Below are positions 52,457 through 61,683 of a DNA stretch of 64,000 nucleotides, piece by piece. The notes beneath the pieces are model-generated. The model ran no database searches. It saw nothing but the letters and a program-made list of their open reading frames with translations, and was not told the DNA's origin. The number at the start of each line of letters is the position of its first letter. Positions within the stretch are counted from its first letter, which is position 1. The translations under genes and the position numbers were made by a program. This stretch comes from Tabrizicola fusiformis (GTDB lineage Bacteria > Pseudomonadota > Alphaproteobacteria > Rhodobacterales > Rhodobacteraceae), in contig NZ_JABUHN010000003.1 of assembly GCF_013328815.1 (NCBI RefSeq), positions 372,001 through 436,000 of the forward strand. The letters are read 5' to 3'.

Positions 52457-53334
52457 TCCAGCCCGCCGATCTCCGCGCCGACCTTCGCGCCCGGGCCGAA
52501 GCACTTGGCCAATCGCTGCCCGCGCTCTTGGCCGAAGCGGACCAACTGGCGCGCTCGGTGCAACTGGGCGCCCATGGCCGCCGCCGCGCCGGGCAGGGGG
52601 ACGAGTTCTGGCAATACCGCCCCGCCCATGCCGGGGATGCCGCGCGCAGCATCGACTGGCGCCGCTCCGCCCGGTCTGACACGCATTTCGTGCGCGAACG
52701 CGAATGGCAGGCGGTGCAATCCGTCACGCTCTGGGTGGACCGCGCCCGCGCCATGGGCTTTTCCGGCGATGCCAACCGCCCGGCCAAGGCCGACCGTGCC
52801 CGGCTTCTGGCGCTGGCGCTGGCGGTTCTCTTGCTGCGCGGAGGGGAGCGGGTGGGCCTTGCCGGCGGCGATCCGCCGCGCCCGGGACGTGCGCAACTGA
52901 TGCCGCTTCTGGCGCAACTCGATGGCGACGCGCCCGAGGATTTCGGCGCACCGCTGACCGCCGGGCTGGTGCCGCATGGCCGTGCCGTCTTCCTGTCGGA
53001 TTTCCTCGGCCCCCTCCCTCCGCTTGAGGCGGCGCTGGCCGAAGCAACCGAACAGGGCGTGCGCGGCGCGCTGTTGCAGGTGCTGGACCCGGCCGAAGAG
53101 GAATTTCCCTTTGGCGGGCGGGTGATCTTCGCCTCGATGGGCGGCACCCTCAGCCATGAAACCCAAAGTGCCGCCGAATTGCGCGCCCGCTACCTTGACC
53201 GTCTGGCAGAGCGCAAGGCGCGGCTGGCCGATCTGGCCCGTTCGGCAGGTTGGCATTTCAGCACGCATCACACCGGGCAACCGGCGCAATCGGCGCTGCT
53301 GTGGCTCTATCAGGCGCTGGAGGGCGGGCGGTGA
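52453..53334 (+). CDS. DUF58 domain protein
   Basis: A 293-residue protein of the DUF58 family, regular partners of MoxR. FWQYRPAHAGDAARSIDWRRSAR is the family motif (usually Y-x-x-G-D-x-x-R-x-I-D-W), followed by a VWA-like segment (VTLWVDRARAM). It has no strong membrane segment. It is coupled to MoxR (ATGA) and to the next gene (GTGA). Confidence 0.92.
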   Translation: MIQPADLRADLRARAEALGQSLPALLAEADQLARSVQLGAHGRRRAGQGDEFWQYRPAHAGDAARSIDWRRSARSDTHFVREREWQAVQSVTLWVDRARAMGFSGDANRPAKADRARLLALALAVLLLRGGERVGLAGGDPPRPGRAQLMPLLAQLDGDAPEDFGAPLTAGLVPHGRAVFLSDFLGPLPPLEAALAEATEQGVRGALLQVLDPAEEEFPFGGRVIFASMGGTLSHETQSAAELRARYLDRLAERKARLADLARSAGWHFSTHHTGQPAQSALLWLYQALEGGR

Positions 53335-56129
53335 TCGCAGGGCTGGCCTTCACCACGCCCTGGCTTTTGCTGGGGCTGCTCGCCTTGCCGGTGCTGTGGC
53401 TGCTGTTGCGCGCCATTCCGCCCGCGCCGATCCGCCGCCGCTTTCCGGGTGTCGCCCTGCTTCTGGGGCTTGAGGACAAGGACCGTCAGGCCGACCGCAC
53501 GCCTTGGTGGCTTTTGCTGCTGCGGGCGCTGGCGGTGGCGGCGGCGATCCTCGGCTTCGCCGGGCCGATCCTGAATCCTGAACCCGGCCAGCCGGGCACC
53601 GGGCCGCTGGTGATCCTGCTGGACGGTGGCTGGGCCGATGCCCGCGACTGGGCGCGGCGGCAAGAGCGGGCACTTGCCGCGCTGGAAGAGGCGGGCCGCG
53701 CCGGACGCCCGGTGGCGGTGGCTTCGCTGGCCGACACGCCGCAAGCCCTGCTGCCCGGCACGGCGGCCGACTGGCAGGGCCGCCTTGGCGCGCTGCAACC
53801 CAAACCCTGGCTGCCGCAGGATCTGGCGGCATGGGGCACCAACCTGCCGGAAGGCGGGTTTGAAACCCTTTGGCTCTCGGACGGCCTCGCCCATCCCGGG
53901 GCCGACGATCTTGCGGCGGCCCTTCTGGACCATGGCCCGCTGCGCGTTGTCGCCTCGCCCCGGCCGCTTTACGCCCTGCATCCCGCCCTGTTCGACGGTG
54001 GCAAGATCAGGCTGGCCGCCAGCCGCAGCCCGGCGACCACCGAAACCACGGTTGAAATCAGCGCCCGCGGCCCCGATCCTTCGGGCACGGACCGCGAACT
54101 TGCCCGCCTGCCCCTGACCTTTGCCGCAGGCGCCCCGCGCGCCGAGGCCGAACTGGACCTGCCGCCGGAACTCCGCAACCGCATCACCCGCTTTGAGATT
54201 CTGGGCCAGCGCACAGCGGGGGCGGTGTCGCTGACCGATGACACGCTCAAGCGGCGCAAGGTGGCAATCCTGTCGGGCGGAGCCGACCGCGAGGGGATGC
54301 AGCTGCTGTCGCCCACCCATTACCTGCGGCAGGCGCTGTCGCCGGTGGCCGATCTTCTCGACGGCAGCCTGTCCGATGTGTTGCCGGCCAAGCCGGATGT
54401 GATCATCCTTGCCGATGTCGCCCGGTTGACCCAATCGGAACAGGACGGGCTGCTGGACTGGCTGGACGGCGGCGGGTTGCTGTTGCGCTTTGCCGGGCCG
54501 CGTCTGGCTGCTTCGGACGTGGCGCGCGGCGACGAAGACCCGCTGATGCCGGTGCGCCTGCGCGAAGGGGGCCGCGCCGTCGGCGGCTCGATGAGTTGGG
54601 GGGAGCCGAAGACGCTGGCCCCCTTCCCCGAAGGTTCGCCCTTCCACGGGCTGGCGGTGCCGCCCGAGGTGACGGTGACCGAACAGGTTCTGGCCCAGCC
54701 CGACCCCGAGCTTGCCGGGCGCACCATTGCCGCGCTGGCCGATGGCACGCCCCTTGTCACCCGCAAGGCTGTGGGCGCCGGGCAGGTGGTGCTGGTGCAT
54801 GTGACCGCCAATGCCGAATGGTCCAGCCTGCCGCTTTCGGGCCTTTTCATGCAGATGCTCGAACGGCTGGCAGTTTCGACCCGCGCCGGTGGCGGGGCGG
54901 AACAGGTGCAGGGCCTGACCTGGGCACCCGAGCGGCTGCTGGACGGCTATGGCCAGTTGGCCGATGCCGGGCAACTGGCGGGCGTGCCGGGAGAGACGAT
55001 GGCAAAGGTTCTGACCACGGGCCCCGGCCCCGCCGCCCCGCCCGGGCTTTACCGCAATGAAGAGCGGCGGGTGGCCGTGAATGCCGTCAATGCGGAAACT
55101 GCGCTGACGCCCGCAAGCTGGCCCCTTGCCGCCACGGTCGAGGGGCTTGAGACCGCCCGCGCGCTGGCGCTCAAGGGCTGGCTTCTGGCAGGGGCGCTGG
55201 TGCTGCTGGCGCTGGATGTTCTGGCGGCGCTGGCGCTTTCGGGCCGGTTGCCGGGCCTGCGCCGGGCGGTGACGGTGCCGATGCTGGCCGCAACCCTGCT
55301 GGCCGGGGCCGTTCTGGCGCCCGGGAGCCTGCGCGCGCAGGAGGCGGCCCCGCCGCCCGACCCCGCCGCCGATGCCCGCGCCATCGAGGCGACGCGCGGC
55401 GTGGTTCTGGCCCATGTGCTGACCGGCGACGCCAAGGTGGACGAGGTGGCCGATGCGGGCCTGCGCGGTCTTGGCGAAGAACTCTGGCGCCGCACCGCGA
55501 TCGAACCCGAAGAGCCGATGGGCGTCGATCTGGAAACCGATGAGCTGGCCTTCTACCCCTTCCTCTACTGGCCCGTCACGGCAAATCAGCCCCTGCCCTC
55601 GCCCGCCGCCTATGCCAAGCTGAACCGCTTCTTGCGCACCGGCGGGATGATCCTGTTCGACACCCGCGATGGCGATGTTGCAGGTTATGGCGGCGGCGCC
55701 ACGCCCGAGGCGCAGGTGTTGCAGGTCATCGCCGCCGGGCTGGACATTCCGCCGCTGGAACCCCTGCCGCGCGACCATGTGCTGACCCGCAGCTTCTATC
55801 TCTTGCAGGAATTTCCCGGCCGCTACAACGCGCCCGACCTCTGGGTCGAGGCGGCGCCACCCGATGCCACTCTGGAAGACGGAATGCCCTTCCGCCGCCT
55901 GAATGACGGGGTGACGCCGGTCATTCTGGGCGGCAATGACTGGGCCGGGGCCTGGGCCATCCGCCCCGATGGCAGCCCGATGTTCGCCGTGGGCCGCGGG
56001 GCCGCTGGCGAACAGATGCGCGAAATCGCCTATCGCTTTGGCATCAACGTGGTGATGCATGTGCTGACCGGCAATTACAAATCCGATCAGGTCCATGTGC
56101 CTGCACTGCTGGAAAGGCTGGGGCAATGA
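53331..56129 (+). CDS. Large membrane protein: BatA N-terminal region plus DUF4159 domain
   Basis: A 932-residue protein. The N-terminal double membrane region (FTTPWLLLGLLALPVLWLL, then RTPWWLLLLRALAVAAAI) matches the BatA/N-terminal double-transmembrane domain. A VWA-like strand follows but its metal site is degenerate (ILLDGGWAD). A glutamine-amidotransferase-like middle part, two more hydrophobic segments near residues 630-680 and a C-terminal DUF4159 domain (about residues 700-930; LAFYPFLYWPV, GGMILFDTRDGD) complete it. The start is GTG overlapping the DUF58 stop. Function is unknown; assembly with MoxR and DUF58 at the inner membrane is likely. Confidence 0.87.
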   Translation: MIAGLAFTTPWLLLGLLALPVLWLLLRAIPPAPIRRRFPGVALLLGLEDKDRQADRTPWWLLLLRALAVAAAILGFAGPILNPEPGQPGTGPLVILLDGGWADARDWARRQERALAALEEAGRAGRPVAVASLADTPQALLPGTAADWQGRLGALQPKPWLPQDLAAWGTNLPEGGFETLWLSDGLAHPGADDLAAALLDHGPLRVVASPRPLYALHPALFDGGKIRLAASRSPATTETTVEISARGPDPSGTDRELARLPLTFAAGAPRAEAELDLPPELRNRITRFEILGQRTAGAVSLTDDTLKRRKVAILSGGADREGMQLLSPTHYLRQALSPVADLLDGSLSDVLPAKPDVIILADVARLTQSEQDGLLDWLDGGGLLLRFAGPRLAASDVARGDEDPLMPVRLREGGRAVGGSMSWGEPKTLAPFPEGSPFHGLAVPPEVTVTEQVLAQPDPELAGRTIAALADGTPLVTRKAVGAGQVVLVHVTANAEWSSLPLSGLFMQMLERLAVSTRAGGGAEQVQGLTWAPERLLDGYGQLADAGQLAGVPGETMAKVLTTGPGPAAPPGLYRNEERRVAVNAVNAETALTPASWPLAATVEGLETARALALKGWLLAGALVLLALDVLAALALSGRLPGLRRAVTVPMLAATLLAGAVLAPGSLRAQEAAPPPDPAADARAIEATRGVVLAHVLTGDAKVDEVADAGLRGLGEELWRRTAIEPEEPMGVDLETDELAFYPFLYWPVTANQPLPSPAAYAKLNRFLRTGGMILFDTRDGDVAGYGGGATPEAQVLQVIAAGLDIPPLEPLPRDHVLTRSFYLLQEFPGRYNAPDLWVEAAPPDATLEDGMPFRRLNDGVTPVILGGNDWAGAWAIRPDGSPMFAVGRGAAGEQMREIAYRFGINVVMHVLTGNYKSDQVHVPALLERLGQ

Positions 56130-58192
56130 GCCGCTCGGTCCTCTTTGACCCTCTGCTGCCGCTGCCGCTCTTCTGGGGCCTTATGGCGCTGGCGGTGCTG
56201 CTGGTGGGGCTGGCGGCGCTGCGCGGCCTGCGCGGCTGGCCGTTTCGCGCACTGGCGGCGCTGGCGTTGCTGGCCGCACTGGCCAATCCGGTGCTGCAAG
56301 AGGAAGACCGCAAACCCCTCAGCGACATCGTGATCGCCGTGGTCGATGACAGCGCCTCGCAGCGCCTGTCGGACCGCCCCGCCCAGACGGAAGAGGCGCT
56401 GGCCCGGCTGACCGCAGCCGTCGCCGCGCTGGACAATACCGAATTGCGCGTCACTCGCTTTGCCGATGGCGCCGACGATGCCGGAACCCTTGCCATGACT
56501 GCGCTGGCCGAGGCGGTGGCCGCCGAGCCGCAGGCGCGCATCGCGGGGGCCGTGCTGATCAGCGACGGGCAGGTGCATGATCTGGCGCTGGCGCCGTCGC
56601 TGCCCGCGCCGCTGCATGTGCTGCTGACTGGGCGGCAGACCGATTGGGACCGTCGCCTGATCGTCACCGACGCCCCCGCCTTTGCCATTCTGGGCGAAGA
56701 GTTCACCCTGAAACTGCGGATCGACGATCAGGGCGCCCTGCCGACCGATCTGGGGGCTTCGGTGGACCTCACGCTTTCGGTGGATGCCGAAGAGCCGGTC
56801 ACCTTCACCGTGCCCACCAACACCGACCTTGAACTGCCGGTCACCCTGCCCCATGCCGGGCAGAACGTGCTGCAATTCTCGGTCGCGGGGGTCGCGGGGG
56901 AACTGACTGACCGCAACAATGCCGCCGTGGTGCAGATCAACGGCGTGCGCGACCGTCTGCGGGTTCTGCTCGTCTCGGGTGAGCCGCATACAGGCGAGCG
57001 GGTCTGGCGCAACCTTCTGAAATCCGACCCTTCGGTGGACCTCGTGCATTTCACCATCCTGCGCCCGCCGGAAAAGCAGGATGGCGTCCCGGTCGAGGAA
57101 CTGTCGCTGATCGCCTTTCCCACGCGGGAGTTGTTCGTTGAAAAGATCACCGAATTCGACCTGATCATCTTTGACCGCTACCGGATGCGGGGCATCCTGC
57201 CGATGGAATACATCGACAATGTGGTGCGCTATGTGCGCGGCGGCGGCACGGTTCTGGTGGCGGCGGGACCCGAGTTTGGCGCCGTGGACAGCCTCTGGCG
57301 CTCGCCTCTGGCCGAGATTCTGCCGGTCGAACCCACCTCGCGCGTGATCGAGGGCGGGTTCCGCCCGGCGCTGACCGAAATCGGCCGCCGCCATCCGGTG
57401 ACCGAGGGGCTTGAGGCGCTGGCGCCCGAAGGCGGCTGGGGCCGCTGGTTCCGGCTGATCGACGTGCGCCCGATTGCCGGGCAGGTGGTGATGTCGGGGC
57501 CGCAGGACAAGCCGCTTCTGGTGCTGGACCGGGTGGAACAGGGCCGGGTGGCGGTTCTCGCCTCGGATCAGGCATGGCTCTGGGGGCGCGGGTTTGAGGG
57601 CGGCGGGCCGCAACTGGAACTCTTGCGGCGGCTGGCGCATTGGATGCTGAAAGAGCCGGAGCTGGAGGAAGAAGCGCTGATGGCCGCCGCCAATGGCGAT
57701 GTGATGACCATCACCCGCCGCACCCTGCAGGCCGAACCGCCGGGGGATGTGACGATCACCGCGCCGGATGGCACCGCGCAGCCGGTGCCGATGGTGCAGC
57801 AAAGCCCTGGCCGCTGGACGGTGGAGTGGAAGGCGCCCGGCGTCGGGCTATACCGGCTGGAACAGGGCGATCTGGTGCGGGTGGTGGCAGTCGGCCCGCC
57901 TGCCCCGCGCGAATTTGTCGAAACGCTGGCCAGCGCCCTGCCGATGACGCCGGCGGTGGCGCCCATGCAGGGCGGCATCCTGCGGCTGGAAGACGGCTTT
58001 CCCACCCTGCGCGAGGTGCGCCCCGGCCGCCCCGCCGCCGGGCGTGGCTGGCTGGGCCTGACGCCGCGCGGCGCCTCGGTGACCGAGGATCTGCAGGTCT
58101 CGCCGCTGATGCCGGGCTGGGTTCTGCTGCTGGTCGCGGCGGGCTTTGCGCTGGGGGCATGGCTGGCCGAGGGGCGGCGGCGGAGCGCATAA
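56126..58192 (+). CDS. Membrane-anchored VWA/GATase-like protein
   Basis: A 688-residue protein. Two N-terminal membrane segments (about residues 13-30 and 38-56) lead into a VWA-like domain with an intact MIDAS start DDSAS in VVDDSASQ and an ISDG strand. A beta-rich middle follows, then a class-I glutamine-amidotransferase-like region (YVRGGGTVLVAAGPEFG, without an evident catalytic Cys) and a C-terminal membrane segment (GWVLLLVAAGFALGAWLA). It is the last gene of the MoxR operon and overlaps its predecessor by 4 bases. A repeat copy follows the stop. Confidence 0.83.
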   Translation: MSRSVLFDPLLPLPLFWGLMALAVLLVGLAALRGLRGWPFRALAALALLAALANPVLQEEDRKPLSDIVIAVVDDSASQRLSDRPAQTEEALARLTAAVAALDNTELRVTRFADGADDAGTLAMTALAEAVAAEPQARIAGAVLISDGQVHDLALAPSLPAPLHVLLTGRQTDWDRRLIVTDAPAFAILGEEFTLKLRIDDQGALPTDLGASVDLTLSVDAEEPVTFTVPTNTDLELPVTLPHAGQNVLQFSVAGVAGELTDRNNAAVVQINGVRDRLRVLLVSGEPHTGERVWRNLLKSDPSVDLVHFTILRPPEKQDGVPVEELSLIAFPTRELFVEKITEFDLIIFDRYRMRGILPMEYIDNVVRYVRGGGTVLVAAGPEFGAVDSLWRSPLAEILPVEPTSRVIEGGFRPALTEIGRRHPVTEGLEALAPEGGWGRWFRLIDVRPIAGQVVMSGPQDKPLLVLDRVEQGRVAVLASDQAWLWGRGFEGGGPQLELLRRLAHWMLKEPELEEEALMAAANGDVMTITRRTLQAEPPGDVTITAPDGTAQPVPMVQQSPGRWTVEWKAPGVGLYRLEQGDLVRVVAVGPPAPREFVETLASALPMTPAVAPMQGGILRLEDGFPTLREVRPGRPAAGRGWLGLTPRGASVTEDLQVSPLMPGWVLLLVAAGFALGAWLAEGRRRSA

Positions 58193-58221
58193 GGCCGGGG
58201 GCGCGCAGGTGGCAAATGGCG

Positions 58222-58255
58222 ATGCCTCCGGCGGGAGTATTTCGAAAGGTGCAAA
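58222..58255 (+). repeat. Dispersed intergenic repeat, copy B
   Basis: It contains the same CCTCCGGCGGGAGTATTTCG as copy A, then AAAGGTGCAA. It lies between the convergent ends of the MoxR operon and the DUF599 gene. Confidence 0.6.
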
Positions 58256-58283
58256 TCCGGGGCAGGCAGGCGGGAGGGCAATC

Positions 58284-58976
58284 TCAGGCTTTGCGCAGCA
58301 TGATCGCGCGCGATTGCGAGGCGAATTCGCGGCGGATCAGGATGGCGGTGGTCGCCAGCGTGGCCCCGATCAGCCCCCATGGCCCCAGAAGCCAGCCCAG
58401 CCCGCCCAGCGCGAAATAGATCGAGCGCAGGCCGCGGTTGAAGCTTTTGGCGGCATGGATGTTCACCTCCCCCGCCTGTTCGGCCCGGTGATAGGCTTGC
58501 GGGTCGGCCGGATCGTTGGGCACCGAGGCCATCAGGATCGCGCAATAGCCGAACAGCCGGTGCGCCCAGATGAACTTCAACAGCGCATTGGCGAGCAGGC
58601 CCACCACCAGCAAGCCGCGCATTTGCAGGCCCGACGGCTCGGTCGGCAGGGTCAGGTCGCGCGCAAGGCCCAGCACCGGCGCGGGATTGCCGATCAGCGC
58701 CACCCCGCCGCCAATGGCGATCATCGAGGCCGAGGCGAAGAACGCCGTGCTTTGCCGCAGGTTGTCGATCATCGTCGCGTCAAAGATGCGGGGCTGGCGC
58801 GTCACGAACTGGCGCATCCAGTCATGGCGATAGCTTTGCATGATCAGGCTGACCGAGGGGCGGCTGGCGGGTGGATGCTCGATCAACCGGCCCACGATCA
58901 GCCATGCCGCCAACAGCGTCGCCAGGGCGATCAGGTCAAGGGGTGACAGCGGGCCAAGATGGATCAGGTCGGGCAT
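58284..58976 (-). CDS. DUF599 family membrane protein
   Basis: A 230-residue protein with about four hydrophobic segments. SLIMQSYRHDWMRQF near residue 45 and the later HAAKSFNRGLRSIYFALGGLGW are characteristic of DUF599, whose members are found beside unrelated genes in proteobacteria and plants. No function is known. I chose the ATG at 58976; the triplet two codons upstream is TTG. Confidence 0.85.
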   Translation of the reverse strand: MPDLIHLGPLSPLDLIALATLLAAWLIVGRLIEHPPASRPSVSLIMQSYRHDWMRQFVTRQPRIFDATMIDNLRQSTAFFASASMIAIGGGVALIGNPAPVLGLARDLTLPTEPSGLQMRGLLVVGLLANALLKFIWAHRLFGYCAILMASVPNDPADPQAYHRAEQAGEVNIHAAKSFNRGLRSIYFALGGLGWLLGPWGLIGATLATTAILIRREFASQSRAIMLRKA

Positions 58977-59095
58977 AGCCAAGGCTAGGCCAGCGCCCGG
59001 CGCGGGAAAAGCCGGAAAACGCAGCGGGGCGCGGGAAAGACTTGCCTGAATGGCGAAATTGGTTATATTTTCTTACCAGAACAGGGAGGTTCGCC

Positions 59096-60529
59096 ATGGA
59101 AATGCCTCTGCCCGATCCGTCGGTGCTGTCGCGCCGCGCGGCGATTGTCGCCGGGCTGCGGGCGATCCTGCCCGGCGATGCCGTGATCGACGATCCGGCC
59201 GAAACCCGCGCCTATGAATGCGACGGGCTGGCCGCCTATCGCTGTGCGCCGCTGGCCGCCGTGCTGCCGCGGACCACGGGCGAAGTCGCGGCGGTTCTGG
59301 CCTTTTGCCATCGCCAAGGCGTGCCGGTGGTGCCGCGCGGGGCGGGCACCTCGCTTTCAGGTGGAGCGATGCCAACGGCGGATTGCGTGATCCTTGGTGT
59401 GGCGCGGATGAATGCCGTGCTGGAAACCGATTACGACAACCGCTTTATCCGCGTGCAGTCGGGCCGCACCAATCTGTCGGTGACCGGCGCGGTCGAGGCG
59501 GAGGGGTTCTTTTACGCCCCCGATCCGTCCAGCCAGTTGGCCTGCGCCATTGCGGGCAATGTGGCGATGAATTCGGGCGGGGCGCATTGCCTGAAATACG
59601 GGGTGACGACGAACAACCTCTTGGGCGTGACGCTGGTGCAGATGGATGGCACGGTGGTCGAATTGGGCGGGCCTTGGGCGGAAACCGCCGGGCTGGACCT
59701 GCTGGGCGTGGTCTGCGGGTCCGAGGGGCAGTTGGGCGTGGTGACCGAGGCCACGCTGCGCATCCTGCCCAAGCCCGAAGGGGCAAGGCCGGTGCTGGTC
59801 GGCTATGCCTCGAACGCCGTCGCGGGCGAATGTGTATCGGACATCATCAAGGCGGGCATCCTGCCGGTGGCCATTGAATTCATGGACCGCCCCTGCATCC
59901 GCGCCTGCGAAGCCTTTGCCAAGGCGGGCTACCCGGATTGCGAGGCGCTGTTGATCATCGAGGTCGAAGGCAGCCCGGCGGAAATCGACGAGCAACTGAC
60001 CCGGATCAAGGCCATCGCGCTGCGCCACAACCCGGTGGAGCTGCGCGAGGCGGCGGATGAAGAGCAGGCCCGGCGCATCTGGCTGGGCCGCAAATCGGCC
60101 TTTGGCGCCATGGGGCAGATCAATGATTACATGTGTCTGGACGGCACGATCCCGGTCTCGGCCCTGCCGCATGTGCTGCGCCGCATTGGCGAGATGAGTG
60201 CGGAATTCGGCCTTGAGGTCGGCAATGTCTTTCACGCGGGCGATGGCAACATGCATCCGCTGATCCTGTTCGATGCCAACAAGCCCGGCGATCTGGAACG
60301 GTGCGAGGCTTTTGGCGCGGAAATCCTCAAGCTTTGCGTCGAGGTCGGCGGCTGTCTGACGGGGGAGCATGGTGTGGGCATCGAGAAGCGCGACCTGATG
60401 GGCGTGCAGTTCGAGGCGGCGGATATGGAGGCGCAGATGGCGGTGAAGGATGTGTTCGATCCGCGCTGGCTCTTGAACCCGGCCAAGGTATTTCCGCTGG
60501 AGATCAGCGCCGGGCGGCGCGCCGGTTGA
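59096..60529 (+). CDS. glcD: Glycolate oxidase subunit GlcD
   Basis: A 477-residue FAD-linked oxidase. The FAD-binding PCMH domain (about residues 40-215) has VPVVPRGAGTSLSGGA and IAGNVAMNSGGAHCLKYG, and the C-terminal part has GNVFHAGDGNMHP with HxGxGNxHP. This is the GlcD pattern. With GlcE and GlcF it oxidises glycolate (and D-lactate) to glyoxylate and passes electrons to the quinone pool. GGGAGG precedes the ATG at 59096. A short AT-rich stretch (59060-59075) upstream is the likely promoter region. Confidence 0.95.
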   Translation: MEMPLPDPSVLSRRAAIVAGLRAILPGDAVIDDPAETRAYECDGLAAYRCAPLAAVLPRTTGEVAAVLAFCHRQGVPVVPRGAGTSLSGGAMPTADCVILGVARMNAVLETDYDNRFIRVQSGRTNLSVTGAVEAEGFFYAPDPSSQLACAIAGNVAMNSGGAHCLKYGVTTNNLLGVTLVQMDGTVVELGGPWAETAGLDLLGVVCGSEGQLGVVTEATLRILPKPEGARPVLVGYASNAVAGECVSDIIKAGILPVAIEFMDRPCIRACEAFAKAGYPDCEALLIIEVEGSPAEIDEQLTRIKAIALRHNPVELREAADEEQARRIWLGRKSAFGAMGQINDYMCLDGTIPVSALPHVLRRIGEMSAEFGLEVGNVFHAGDGNMHPLILFDANKPGDLERCEAFGAEILKLCVEVGGCLTGEHGVGIEKRDLMGVQFEAADMEAQMAVKDVFDPRWLLNPAKVFPLEISAGRRAG

Positions 60530-60536
60530 GAGCGCA

Positions 60537-60585
60537 GGGGGCCGTCTGCCCCCGGACCCCCGAGGATATTTGGGAACAGATGAAA
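60537..60585 (+). repeat. Dispersed intergenic repeat, copy D, with hairpin
   Basis: GGGGGC (60537-60542) pairs with GCCCCC (60548-60553), then GGACCCCCG, GATATTTGGG and AGATGAAAG follow. It matches copy C at 12659-12710. The tail supplies an ATG (60580) in frame with glcE. Confidence 0.6.
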
Positions 60586-60594
60586 GGGCAGCAG

Positions 60595-61683
60595 ATGCGG
60601 CCTGCCAGCGAGGCGGAACTGAGTGAGACGATCCGGGGGGCGGGCGGCCCCTTGCGCGTGGTCGGCGGCGGCACGCGGGGGCCGGGCAATCTGCCGGGTG
60701 TGGCGCTGGAAACCGGCGGTCTGGCGGGAGTGCGGCTTTATGAACCCGGCGCGCTGACGCTGGTGGCGGGGGCGGGCACGCCTTTGGCCGAGGTCGAGGC
60801 GCTTCTGGCGGGGGAGCGGCAGCGGCTGGCCTTTGAGGTGCCGGATCTGCGCCAGCTTCTGGGGCGCGAAGGGGTCTCGACGCTGGGCGGGGTGGCGGCG
60901 GCCAATGCCGGCGGGCCGCGTCGGGTGCAGGCGGGGGCGGCCCGCGACAGCCTAATCGGGCTGCGCTTTGTCGATGGCGCGGGCCATGTGGTGAAGAACG
61001 GCGGGCGGGTGATGAAGAATGTCACCGGCTATGATCTGGTCAAGCTTCTGGCGGGCAGCCATGGCACGCTGGGCGTGATCACCGAGGTCAGCCTGAAATT
61101 GCAGGCGATGCCCGAGGCCGAGACCACGTTGATCGCCGAAGGGCTGGATGATGCCACGGCGCTGACGCGGCTGCGGGCGGCGCTTGGCACGCCCTATGAC
61201 GTGTCAGGCGCGGCGCATATCGGCGGGCGGACGCTGTTGCGGATCGAGGGGCTGGAAGGCTCGGTCGCCTATCGCGCCGGGGCGTTGCGCTCGGTTTTGG
61301 GCGGCGATTGGGTGCTGGCGAGCAGAGCGGAAAGTGCCGCGCTCTGGCGGCAGGTGCGCGATGTGGCACCCTTTGCCGGGGCCGCGGGGGCCATCTGGCG
61401 GCTGGTGGTGCGGCCTTCGGCGGCGGCAGGGATTGTCGCGGCCCTGCCGGGGGCGCGGGCGGTCTATGACTGGGGCGGCGGGTTGATCTGGCTGCTCACG
61501 GAGGCCCGGGCCGATGTGCGGGCGGCGGTGGCGGGCCATGGCCATGCCATGCTGATCCGCCCGCTGCCGGGCATGACGGTGCCGGTCTTTCCGGCCGAGG
61601 CGCCTGCCGTGGCGGCCTTGTCACGCGGTTTGCGGGCGAAATTCGACCCGCGCGGCATTCTGAATGCGGGGGTCATGGGCTGA
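60595..61683 (+). CDS. glcE: Glycolate oxidase subunit GlcE
   Basis: A 362-residue FAD-binding subunit. RVVGGGTRGPGNLPG near the N-terminus, TLGGVAAANAGGPRRVQ and MKNVTGYDLVKLLAGSHGTLGVI are the PCMH FAD-binding regions of GlcE. It is shorter than GlcD. The ATG at 60595 is chosen because AAAGGG lies 6 bases before it and MRPASEAEL is the usual start; an in-frame ATG at 60580 inside the upstream repeat is possible. It overlaps glcF by one base. Confidence 0.94.
   Translation: MRPASEAELSETIRGAGGPLRVVGGGTRGPGNLPGVALETGGLAGVRLYEPGALTLVAGAGTPLAEVEALLAGERQRLAFEVPDLRQLLGREGVSTLGGVAAANAGGPRRVQAGAARDSLIGLRFVDGAGHVVKNGGRVMKNVTGYDLVKLLAGSHGTLGVITEVSLKLQAMPEAETTLIAEGLDDATALTRLRAALGTPYDVSGAAHIGGRTLLRIEGLEGSVAYRAGALRSVLGGDWVLASRAESAALWRQVRDVAPFAGAAGAIWRLVVRPSAAAGIVAALPGARAVYDWGGGLIWLLTEARADVRAAVAGHGHAMLIRPLPGMTVPVFPAEAPAVAALSRGLRAKFDPRGILNAGVMG

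Noticed and set aside
53310-56126. Open frame of 938 codons on the minus strand
   Set aside because: It is antisense to the 932-residue BatA/DUF4159 gene, is rich in Gln, Arg, Gly and His as expected of a high-G+C shadow, and matches no family.
51452-58192. Complete Bat aerotolerance operon
   Set aside because: Only MoxR, DUF58 and BatA-like parts are present. BatB, BatC, BatD and BatE homologues were not recognised, so the name is not used.
59060-59085. Possible GntR-type (GlcC) operator before glcD from TTGGT and ACCAG segments
   Set aside because: The half-sites are too far apart for the usual TGGT-N-ACCA arrangement and no GlcC gene is in the window.
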